Shown here: piece by piece, positions 55,823 to 64,000 of the stretch | Numbering within the stretch: the stretch's first letter is position 1 | How the letters are laid out: each line of letters begins with the position of its first letter | NCBI GenBank assembly: GCA_033961575.1 | Contig: CM066731.1 | Coordinates: 61,905,501 to 61,969,500 of the forward strand | Reading direction: 5' to 3' | Length of the DNA: 64,000 bases | Source of the DNA: Aselliscus stoliczkanus | Taxonomy: Eukaryota; Chordata; Mammalia; Chiroptera; Hipposideridae | Notes under the pieces: model-generated | What the model saw: the letters and a program-made list of their open reading frames with translations, nothing else | Databases searched by the model: none | Told to the model about the DNA's origin: nothing | Program-made: the position numbers and the translations under genes

Positions 55823-55996
55823 CTAGATTGAAGTGGAGTGGCTACTGGACTTGGAGCTGAGCTTGCGCCCTCCACAATTAAGATTGAAGGACAACTTGAC
55901 TTGGAACTGATGGGTCCTGGAAAAACACAATGTCCCCTTTCCCAATTCCCCAACACTATTCCGTTCCCCTATTCCACAATAAAAATCTTTTTTTAA
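55556..55996 (+). mobile_element. Bat tRNA-derived SINE, second head type, long, with internal (AC)24
   Basis: The head is 'gggaccggccaagtggctcagttggttaagag' and the B-box-like part is 'ctggttcgattccc'. A second tRNA-like unit follows: 'ggatggctcagctggggagagcacatgctcctaacaacaaggttgctggttcaacaccc'. After 'gctgctgctcccccc' an (AC)24 tract replaces the usual 'cctgcaactag' link. The element then continues with 'gagctgagcttgcgccctccacaattaagattgaaggacaac' and 'ttcccctattccacaataaaaatc'. The target duplication is aaaggtcatgaagaag (55540-55555) / aaaggtcatgaaaaag (55997-56012), 15 of 16 bases. Confidence 0.95.
55773..55820. repeat. (AC)24 microsatellite within a SINE
   Basis: Pure tract of 48 bases inside the long SINE at 55556-55996. 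Confidence 0.98.
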
Positions 55997-56264
55997 AAAG
56001 GTCATGAAAAAGGAATTGCATGTGAAACTGTAGGATGTCTTCTCCACTGTGATTCAGGAGCTCCCCAACAATATCGCCTCAGTAAAGTGACAGTCAATTC
56101 TGCCCATTAAAGCAATCACTGAAAGCATCCTCCTTTTATACCGGGGAAGATCATGGAAATGAGAGGGACACAGGCAGAGGAGTTGGAATGTTCTGAAATT
56201 ATTTCTGATGGAAATTTTAATTTTTTAGTGCCACTATCCCCAGAATGTATTTAGACATAAGGGC

Positions 56265-56326
56265 TAAAAAGATAAGAAAAAAAAAAGAAAAAAAAAAAAT
56301 ACATAAAAAATAAAAAGATAAGAAAA
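56265..56326. repeat. A-rich segment bounded by a perfect 16-bp direct repeat
   Basis: taaaaagataagaaaa occurs at 56265-56280 and again at 56311-56326, with 30 bases between them that are nearly all A (one G, and one 'tacat'). The arrangement matches target-site duplication around an insertion that kept only its poly(A) tail. A local slippage duplication is an alternative. Confidence 0.75.
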
Positions 56327-56399
56327 TCCTGTTTTATCCCTTTCTGTTAATTTTTAAAGATACAGTATTAAATTCAATATCATAACATGTACTTTCCCC

Positions 56400-56575
56400 T
56401 TTGGTAGCACTGACCAGTGTTATACATGGTGGTCTTTTTCCCTCATACACTATGCACTCAGAAAAAGCAGGGACTTTTGATTGTTGTTCTCCATTGAATC
56501 TCCAACACTTATCATAACACCTAAACCACTCATTAAATGTTTGTTGAATTACATGAACGAATGAACAAATGAATA
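56400..56575 (+). repeat. L2 LINE 3' end, sense
   Basis: 'actatgcactcagaaaaagcagggacttttgattgttgttctccattgaatctccaacacttatcataacacctaaaccactcattaaatgtttgttgaattacatgaacgaatgaacaaatgaat' follows the sense L2 3' end with its terminal atgaatgaa repeats. Confidence 0.87.
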
Positions 56576-58158
56576 GGAACTGAGTTTAGGTTTACATTTT
56601 CCTTTGTCTTTTATTGGCTAATCCCCATATCTTAATCTTCATATCTTATATTTTTAAATAAAGAGGAAGGTGTTGAAACCTAGTCCTGTTATACTAAATT
56701 TCTTGCCCAAAAGGAAAATTTTGCATGAAGGATTCTACAGAGCAGTAGAGAGAATGAGAAAGCCATTTCTGTCCTTGAACAAGGTCAGTAGAGGACATGA
56801 AGAATTTCCTAAACTCTTGAGAGCAACCCCAAAAACTGAAACGTTAATACTAAAAATTTGTGAAAATTAAACGAGGGTATGGAGTAGCAGACATGATATA
56901 TATATTTGAACACAGTTATTTTGAATTAACTGTAAAAGACAATAATGAGAGAAGAGGAGACATAAGAAAGATAAAGCTGCCATAATAAAGTGACTCAAAA
57001 TTGGAAGTAGACCATAAGTAGGATGAATTTTAGAAAATTTTATAAAGAGGAAGAAACTTATGATCAGCGATGCCTGAGACCAAGAAGGGAAGCTGGCATA
57101 AGATGGGTCCTTCTAAAATGAAAATAGTTTCCTTAAAGAGGGAAGATTGGACAGATTTCTACAAAATGTGATGAATAGTAATGCTCGTCACCATGACAAG
57201 TTCATGAAGACAAGCATCTTGGGTTTAAGCTAGATCCCTGAACCTGGGTCCTTTGCAAATTGCACAGCTGCCAAAGCATCAGCCGGGTTTTATTTTAACA
57301 ACATTTACAATTTCCCTTTCAGTTGAAGCCAGGCTGAGGGACCATCTGAACAGATAATGAAATAACTGCGAAAGTTCAGAGCATGCTGAACAAAACAAAA
57401 TATGTTTTGCCTGATTTATGCAAACTAAACATATTGTCAAGATTTTGAAGCAGTCAGTCCAAAATATGCACCAAATACAGCAATTTCTCAAGTAGCCTGG
57501 CAGCAGATGAATTAAATGGAAATGTGCCTCAGAAACAGTTTAATCAGACTGTATAGATGTGCTGAACATTTTGATTGTTTTGTGACATGAATTCATGAAT
57601 AATGTCTTTCCTTTAAGGAATCCCCTACTGAATTCACCTAAAACCAGAAGTCTTGACCCTTATTAATGGAGTTCTCCCATTAGGGATTCTAGGAGCATCT
57701 TTAATTGTAAAACCTCTACTAAAGAAGAAATGGAATGAAATATGTTGCTTGCTCCTTTTCCCGTGGTAAACCCACCAGATTGATGGTGGGCCTCCATGGC
57801 TGTTACTTTCACCCAGAGAAAGTTCTGGATTTTGTATGTCTGTGGAGGGCTTTCCTACCCCCTGACCATTACTGTAGTGAAGAGGTCAATAAATTCTGCA
57901 GATATCAAAATTAGAGAAATCATAAACCCAACTTTCATAGACCCTTGTGTTTTAGATCCTGAAGGAACACACAGCATGTAGGAAAATAATCTTCCAAGGG
58001 GAAAAGATACACATTGTCCCTGAAGACGACCTTCAAGGGTTTTGAATGGATAAAAGAGTTTATGCGTATGACAACATCTCAATGGTATTATGTTTCCGAA
58101 GGAGCAAATTGTGATTCATAGCCCACAGTCTGGGTTGGGACTGTGGCAATTGGTGCTT
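56576..58158. other. No gene seen; unassigned DNA
   Basis: The short ORFs (56670-56870, 57279-57491, 57796-57981) have no features that suggest coding. No repeat is recognised. Confidence 0.4.
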
Positions 58159-58170
58159 AAAATAGCCCTG

Positions 58171-58280
58171 GGCCGACCGAGTGGCGCGGGGGTTAAGCGC
58201 TGGCGTGGGAAGCCAGCAGCCCCGGTTCGGGTCCCACTTATGAGGGCCAGTGACACTGCCCTCAAAAAAAAAAAAAAAAG
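58171..58280 (+). mobile_element. Bat tRNA-derived SINE, short type
   Basis: 'ggccgaccgagtggcgcgggggttaagcgctggcgtgggaagccagcagccccggttcgggtcccacttatgagggccagtgacactgccctc' with a 16-A tail. A perfect 12-bp target duplication, aaaatagccctg, is at 58159-58170 and 58281-58292. The internal promoter boxes are well preserved (gagtggcgcggggg; ggttcgggtcc). Confidence 0.96.
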
Positions 58281-58292
58281 AAAATAGCCCTG

Positions 58293-59455
58293 CCCTCTTC
58301 TCTCCCAACACTCCCGCTCACCAAGCAGGTTCATTCAAGGCCTAGCCCGTAGAAACTGATGAACAGGCAGTGCCTGCTATAACGGACATCTTTAAAAGAT
58401 GGGGCACAATATCCCAAATAGCATCCAGTTTTCTGGTAATGTCTTTGGAGCAAGCTGAGTAATGAAACTTTGGATTCAATATTATCTCAGATATTGGTGT
58501 AAAGGGTTTCTGCTCTTCTGAAAGGCAAAATGTCATTTCTCAGCTTCTTGTATGGTGACTCAGATTTCTAAGTCCTTTGCTTTTCACCTTTCTTCACTGA
58601 ACTCTGTAGTAGTCAGTCTCTGTATAGAGTGTGAACATTTCTTTCAGTAACTTTCTCAACAAGAACCCAGGGAATTATTTCTCATCGACCTATTGGGTGA
58701 CTGACCCAAAGTACTCCCCTCTTGTTGGCCTTCCTGCTGAGCGTATCGTTAGCAACACCACCAGTCAATGTTTTGGGGGATTCCTCAGTGACTGATAAAA
58801 GGGAAAATTAGAATGCCTTGCAATTCTCTCCTCATAGAAAACTTTCTATTTTCTCATAGTAGTGCTGATGGATACATTTTTATTGATAGTCTCTATAATG
58901 TTTTTCAATCATATTTAGAAAACAACTTAAATAGGTTATATTAAACCATATGCCAATAAAATGTTTCATAATCATTTTCATAAACGTCTCCTCTGTCATC
59001 AGATGGGATATTTGGGTTGGGGCGGAAGGACTTACTAACAATATTGTTATTTTTACAAATGGAAAAAAATGTGTGGAAGGAAGGGCTTGATGGATAGCTA
59101 CAGCTTTACCCAATAGAATTGATGGCCCATAATTGAATGCCTAGCTCATAGCCTTTGAAATTCATTCTTAAAATGTACCACCCATTCTAACTCAAAGTGG
59201 GGAAAAATTTTGCAGCCATTCTGTTTGTAGGCAAGGGAAATTTAATATCCTCTCACAAACATTTTTTTTAAATAATTAAATATCATGAACTACCACCCTG
59301 GTATGTAACAAAAATATATAATTTCTTTAGTAATGTCACATTTTGGGAGGTTGTTTTTTCTGACAGTCAAACAACTTGCTAAATTTAAATCTGTTTCTCC
59401 TATTGAGAATTATAAGAAAATTGGGTTTGGAATAATTACGCAATGGGCAAAAGTA
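58293..59455. other. No gene seen; unassigned DNA
   Basis: A 77-codon antisense ORF (58880-59113) and others show no features. No repeat is recognised. Confidence 0.4.
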
Positions 59456-59459
59456 AAAC

Positions 59460-59600
59460 CAATGCAATCCGAATTCCACTCCTGACTTGCTCTAGGACCT
59501 TGAGAATGTCACTTTAACTTCCTAGGGCTCACCTGGAAAATGCATTGTCATACCTCCTTCACACATCGCTATTTTAAGGACAAAGTAATGTGAACTCACG
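59460..59600 (+). repeat. MIR fragment, sense
   Basis: 'gcaatccgaattccactcctgacttgctctaggaccttgagaatgtcactttaacttcctagggctcacctggaaaatgcattgtcatacctccttcacacatcgctattttaaggacaaagtaatg' matches the MIR core in order. Confidence 0.85.
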
Positions 59601-59944
59601 GTGCCATACCAGGTGGGTGGGAAAGTCTTTTAAGGAATACTGATGTACGCTTTTTCATTAAGTGGAATCGAGTGAATATATTTTATGATGATATTTTAGA
59701 AACTGTCTACTTTTTTAATCTTACACTAATCTTCAAGCATTTCCCTTCAGTAGCCTAAAATAAAATTATTATTCTTCTACCCCTCCCCACCATGCATTCC
59801 TTGGTACCAAGAGACACTGTATTCAGTGACTTCTCTCCAATTCCTCACATTTAAGTAATCACCAAGCCTTCCCAGTCTTTTCATTCACAGTTCCTTTCTT
59901 TTCCATCTTGTCTTCCACTTTAAAACCTTCCAACCTTACACCTA

Positions 59945-60060
59945 AACTACTGCAGGTTCAAATCCAGGCTCTACTACTTACCGGTAGTGCGAAACCATTT
60001 TTCTGTGTCTTGGATTCACCAGTTGTAGGATAGGGACAGAGTAAAAACTAGGACTGAGAA
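59945..60060 (+). repeat. MIR fragment, sense
   Basis: 'ctgcaggttcaaatccaggctctactacttaccggtagtgcgaaacc' matches the MIR 'cgggttcgaatcccggctctgccactta' part. The following bases are diverged. Confidence 0.75.
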
Positions 60061-60534
60061 AGTAAAACTCACCCTTGTGTCAATCAGGCTGTGATGATAG
60101 ATGGATAAAATCAGAGACAAAGCCAACCCAAAACAATGGTTCTTCCAAGATCAGCCATAGCCACACAATGTCTCATCCTCTTTCTTTTGAATAATTACTG
60201 CTTTCTTATCAATGACTTCCACAGCCCCATTTCGTTCCTGAGAAAAGATTACTAAGAAACCCACCTTCACTTCATGACAGCAGCAACCAGCCCAGAGCTG
60301 ACCCATCTCCAGGAATCTTAGTCCAGAGATGACCCTTTCCCCTTAGCTCCTCCTCAGAATTATTCAGTCCAGTCCAAACCCTACAAAAAGCCCCTGTCTG
60401 CTCCGTCTTCCCAACACTCCACAGTTTCCCGTGGTGCGGGCGCTCCCTTGTTGCAGCCAGTTGAATAACCCGCCCTGTGTCAGACTGAAGGTGTGTTCCT
60501 GATTGGATGGGACTTAGCAATAGGGACCATATCA

Positions 60535-60650
60535 TTCCCGTAAGGATGCTAAGAGAATTAAATGAGATCATCTATGTGAGGTACTTACAATGATAGGTGG
60601 CACAGAATAAGCACTCAGTAAATGCTAGCTGCTCTTTTTATTATTGTTAT
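60535..60650 (+). repeat. MIR fragment (3' half), sense
   Basis: 'taaggatgctaagagaattaaatgagatcatctatgtgaggtacttacaatgataggtggcacagaataagcactcagtaaatgctagctgctctttttattattgttatc' closely follows the MIR 3' half. It is followed by a (TCA)n tract at 60649-60679, which probably grew from the MIR tail. Confidence 0.9.
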
Positions 60651-60679
60651 CATCATCATCGTCATCATCATCATCATTG
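60649..60679. repeat. (TCA)n trinucleotide repeat
   Basis: About ten units with one G substitution (catcgtcatcatcatcatcattg) at the MIR 3' end. Confidence 0.93.
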
Positions 60680-60739
60680 TAACACCTTCTTTTTAATTAA
60701 TTAATGTCTGCCACCACTTCCTTCCCTCTTGAGCCACCC

Positions 60740-61205
60740 TGCACGGGGCATATTTTCATCTATTTATACCCTTCTTGAAATTTTCAGTGGTTCTCCACTG
60801 CTATCAGATAAAGTCCCAACTCAGTCTAATTTCCAACCTCTGCTGTATTGACACCAATGACCTTATTATCCTACAAGGAACTTCCACTCCAGCTGGCTGC
60901 TGTTTTCCTGGCTCCCAAAACATGCTTACATGTGACCTGTACACTCTTACTCAAGACAGACTCTCATCTTGTAATAGCTGGCCCCTGGCTTCCTGTTCAG
61001 TTCTTCAAATACTGCTGATCCTTCAGCCCACTGCAGAGCCTGCCCCTCCAGAAAGTCCCCTTCTGGAGCTCTCATCCTCTTTGAGCCACACGGAGTGTTG
61101 ATGTTTATTCCACTCGGCATTAAGTATATACTTCTTTGCATGGTTACTTTTCTCACAAATACATTTGTGGTCGATTATAAGCCTCCAGCAAGTACTGGAT
61201 CATGT
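60740..61205 (+). mobile_element. L2 LINE 3' region, sense
   Basis: 'gttctccactgctatcagataaagtcccaactcagtc', then 'ttgacaccaatgaccttattatcctacaagg', then 'cagttcttcaaatactgctgatccttcagcccactgcagagcctgcccctccagaaagtccccttctggagc', then 'tatacttctttgcatggttacttttctcac' and 'gattataagcctcc'. It is diverged, but the parts follow L2 order. Confidence 0.7.
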
Positions 61206-62390
61206 ATTTCTTTTTATTACAAATAATTTTGTCATAAATAAATAATATTTCTGAATAGTTTCACAAATCAAGCTTTCCCTTTCTCTAAATAGTGTGTTTA
61301 TTTCATGAATTCCTTTCCAATTAATTTGCACAATGAATGTCTCTAAATATATGGGAATTCCAGGGCTGGCTTCTCAAACATGGTCAGGGTGGGATTTTCA
61401 ATTCCCGACTTCAAAACAAGTGCATAATTTGTCCATATTTACATTCCCATTATCTGTTACAAATTGTGTCTAGAAATAACTTGCCTGTATCCAATGTATG
61501 ACTTTTTTTGCTCTGTGGTAGTTTTACTTTAAGTTTTCAATTCTCTTATTTTGTGAAATAGCATCATAATGACTCTTATAATTATTCCTTCCTCTAATTC
61601 TGTCCCCCTAAATTAAATTAATATTATTTTCTTTCCTCTTGAAGTCTTCAAAACTGTTGAAGTTATTCTCTCTAGATTTATTATGCCACTTTGATTCCCT
61701 CTGTCAGGTCATTTTAAAATAATCTTTGATTTCACTCATTTTGATTTATTCAGACAGAACCATTCTATTTTCCTTAAGTTAACTGGTTTTGCTAGTTCCT
61801 TCTGAACATTATCTCTTACCTTTGAGAATCTCCTGCTACAAAGCCCAGGGCCTGTTTCCATTCTTATTCATCCTTTTCATACAAGCCAAGTATATATTTT
61901 TTTCTCATCTCCTTGAAAAGAACTGGGATCTACAAAGTTGTCCTTCATGGTATTTCTTAGCATGTTCTAGCATTTTTCCTTGGAGATTTATTCCCCACTG
62001 AATAGGATTATGTTTTCTTCCTCAATTTTCACTTCTCAAAAGATAATATTCGTGAATAGAAAAAGAAAGAAGGTTAGTGACTTTGTCCTGTCATTACTTG
62101 CTTTGAACCATTACTATTCAATGAACCTCCCTGTTCACATTCTCATCCAGTATCAAGAACCACCATCCTGGCTCCTGTGTTCCCATAAGGGGCGCTATAA
62201 GGATTGAGAGCTTATCTATGAAACCCCCTGATCTACTCATACAAACTATTAAATAAATATATAGTCCTTATTTTTAATATGAATGATTATTAGTCCTGTT
62301 ATCTCTCTGTTAGTATTCTAACACAGAACTAAAAAGACCTGTATAATACTTTGTTGCCCCTGTCCCTCACCCCCCAACAACAAATACAGG
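61206..62390. other. No gene seen; A+T-rich unassigned DNA
   Basis: The ORFs at 61789-62001 and 61980-62207 are hydrophobic or basic by chance composition and have no context. No repeat is named. Confidence 0.4.
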
Positions 62391-62394
62391 TGTA

Positions 62395-62512
62395 AAGACC
62401 AAAGTTCAAGCCCTGGCTCCAACCCCTTAGAGCCAGATGACCTTGGATGACACTTAGCTGCTCTGGACATCAGTTTCTACTGTAAAGTAGAGGTAATAAT
62501 AACCATGTAATA
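62395..62512 (+). repeat. MIR fragment, sense
   Basis: 'agttcaagccctggctccaaccccttagagccagatgaccttggatgacacttagctgctctggacatcagtttctactgtaaagtagaggtaataataaccatgtaatacag' follows the MIR core closely. Confidence 0.88.
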
Positions 62513-62642
62513 CAGCTGCTTAAATTTTACACAAATATGAAATATCAGAATGTATAAAAGAATTTGAAGTTAACAATCTCTGTTTTCTGATACACTCATT
62601 CCAAGTCAGTTTCTACACTCCACCTCAGTTACTCAGTTAAAA

Positions 62643-62699
62643 CTCTCTCTCTTTCTCTCTCTCTCTTTTTCTCTCTCTCTCTCTCTCTGTCTCTCTCTG

Positions 62700-62752
<53 letters not shown>
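62643..62752. repeat. Compound (CT)n-(AC)n microsatellite
   Basis: A CT/TTTCT tract of about 68 bases passes directly into about 20 CA units. It is the longest simple repeat in the window, a pyrimidine-only run joined to an alternating run. Confidence 0.97.
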
Positions 62753-62754
<2 letters not shown>

Positions 62755-62871
62755 GAGCCCAACAGTTCATGGAATTGAAAAAAAAACTAGACAGTTATTA
62801 ATGAAATGTGGTCCCATTCAATTTACCTTCAATAAGCAGTTATTGATATTTCTTTGCAACAAAAATAAAAC

Positions 62872-62894
62872 TGAGAGAGAGAGAGAAAGAGAGC
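62872..62894. repeat. (GA)n short tract
   Basis: 'gagagagagagagaaagagag', about 120 bases downstream of the (CT)n-(AC)n repeat and of opposite-strand composition to its CT part. Confidence 0.9.
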
Positions 62895-63540
62895 ACAGTT
62901 ATCCTTTCTTCTTGTTTCTTCCTTAGCTCCCCCCTCCCATCCAACCAGTTACCAAGTCCAGTGGCTCAAGTGGTTCCCCCTCCTAAATATGTCTCCCACT
63001 CATCCCCTTTTCCTCCATCTTCACCCCCGCTCCTCCCGCCAACATCCTAGGCTCCTGCACCAGTCTCTCTAGACCGGCTTTGCCTCATCCCATCCATTTG
63101 CTGATCTGAAGGTGTCACCATCCACATTGAAATTCTCTGGTGACTTCAAGTTCATTGTCAAGGGCCTTTCTTCAAGAATAGCTGTATGCTCCTGTAGCTG
63201 CTGCCCTTTCTCCTTTAACAAAAAATACATTCCATATTCTGTCCTGTCTGCTGCTTAATTTGCATTTGCCTTATGTTTCCTCCCTTCTGGAAAATTCCTT
63301 GGTGGGAAGGGGCAGTGCCACATACTTGATGAGTGCTGGGTATCTATATATTGAATGACGCGCCAGTCAAGTTGCAAAGACAAGACATAGACATGAAAGA
63401 ATGGAGAACAAGTTTAAGGCAAAAATCTACTGATTATGTGCTACAGGCTGTCTATGTAAGTGTCATGTGGGTGTTCTTCACTTGCTTGGAACGATGCAAG
63501 CACAGTCAGCATCTCTCATTTACCTTCCCTCCACCTCTAC
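62895..63540. other. No gene seen; pyrimidine-rich unassigned DNA
   Basis: The sequence is C+T-rich. A 136-codon ORF (63333-63743) runs from here into the L2 fragment at the window end, so it is not a gene. Some phrases could be diverged L2, but I do not claim it. Confidence 0.4.
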
Positions 63541-63544
63541 CACC

Positions 63545-63995
63545 CACCCAAGTCCAAGCACTGTCATTTCTCATTCAGACAATGCTGTGTCTTCCTGCTT
63601 CCCTCTCACCATCCTACCCTTTACCTCCTACTGGTTCAATCTCCAGTAGAAGCCACAGTGATCTTTTTCAAGTGACTGTGTATCAGATTACATCACTTCC
63701 CTGCTTGAAGCTCTTTAATGGCTGCCTCTCAGACTTAGAATAAAATCCAAACTTAGTATAGGGACCTCCAAATTCACACACCTTCCTGGTTCTCTAGCTC
63801 TTTTTTGTGACTGGAACAGTCTTTGCCAGGTTCGTCCCAATTTCAAGATCCTTCCTGTCATTCACATCTTGGCTCAGATGCCACTGCTTCATTTTCTGGA
63901 CCACCCAAAAGCTATTCTTCAAGACAGTTATCACTGGGATAATCTGCTTTGTGTATTTGGGCATGCATGGTCTGTCTCCCACTGTCGCCCTCCCC
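63545..63995 (+). mobile_element. L2 LINE 3' region, sense, to the window edge
   Basis: 'tagaagccacagtgatctttttcaagtgactgtgtatcagattacatcacttccctgcttgaagctctttaatggctgcctctcagacttagaataaaatccaaactt' is a good match to the sense L2 3' region (cagagtgatccttttaaaac...aatcagatcatgtcactcccctgctcaaaaccctccaatggcttcccatc). It continues with 'tcacatcttggctcagatgccactgcttcattttctggaccaccc'. The right end lies outside the window. Confidence 0.9.
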
Positions 63996-64000
63996 TTTTA

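Noticed and set aside
58171..58280. Possible tRNA gene, with good A- and B-box-like motifs
   Set aside because: No tRNA cloverleaf with anticodon and acceptor stem can be formed over the whole unit. A poly(A) tail and target duplications show it is a SINE.
63333..63743. 136-codon plus-strand ORF near the window end
   Set aside because: It runs into L2 3' sequence and no recognisable protein motif is present.

Overview
This is a gene-free stretch of a placental mammal genome, almost certainly a bat. Every kilobase or two carries a mammalian interspersed repeat (MIR, L2, L1M, MaLR LTRs, MER5/MER20 hAT fossils). On top of these lie eleven copies of a tRNA-derived SINE whose head reads ggccggccgagtgg..., with a B-box like ggttcggtcc and the phrase gggccagtgacactgccctc or a related long body. 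That head and body resemble the tRNA SINEs I know from horseshoe-bat-type (Rhinolophoidea, Yinpterochiroptera) genomes. The younger mariner-type elements also fit a bat. The order-level call is fairly strong and the family-level call is tentative. No ORF looks like a real protein-coding exon. The only recognisable protein remnant is the C-terminal half of a mariner transposase.

Layout. 1-9 kb: mostly old or unique sequence with an MLT1 LTR, MER5 and L2 fragments and GT/GATA microsatellites. 9.7-11.7 kb: an antisense L1 3' region interrupted by a small mariner-type palindromic MITE, then an antisense L2. 12-16.5 kb: MIRs, the first short SINE (perfect 17-bp target duplication), a MER20 and an L1 3' end. 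16.5-22 kb: little that I can classify. 22-23 kb: sense L2. 26.5-33.7 kb: a MIR split by a long SINE, an MST-type LTR, two long antisense L2 copies, MER5A copies and a second long SINE. 33.7-38 kb: mostly unassigned. 38-43.5 kb: antisense L2 fragments, a 51-bp alternating purine-pyrimidine tract, an internally deleted mariner and a second MITE. 44-53.7 kb: a cluster of six SINEs and an old antisense L1. 53.9-55.1 kb: an antisense L1 3' region split by a solo LTR. 55.5-64 kb: a long SINE carrying an (AC)24 tract, a possible tail-only retro-insertion, another short SINE, and then MIR and sense L2 fragments up to the right edge.

Nothing here works together as an operon or pathway. The interest is in nested insertions with readable target duplications, in the modular structure of the bat SINEs, and in several sequences able to form non-B DNA. 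Family names rest on recognition of consensus phrases by eye, so boundaries of the old repeats are approximate (tens of bases) and no divergence values are given. I found no convincing new biological system.
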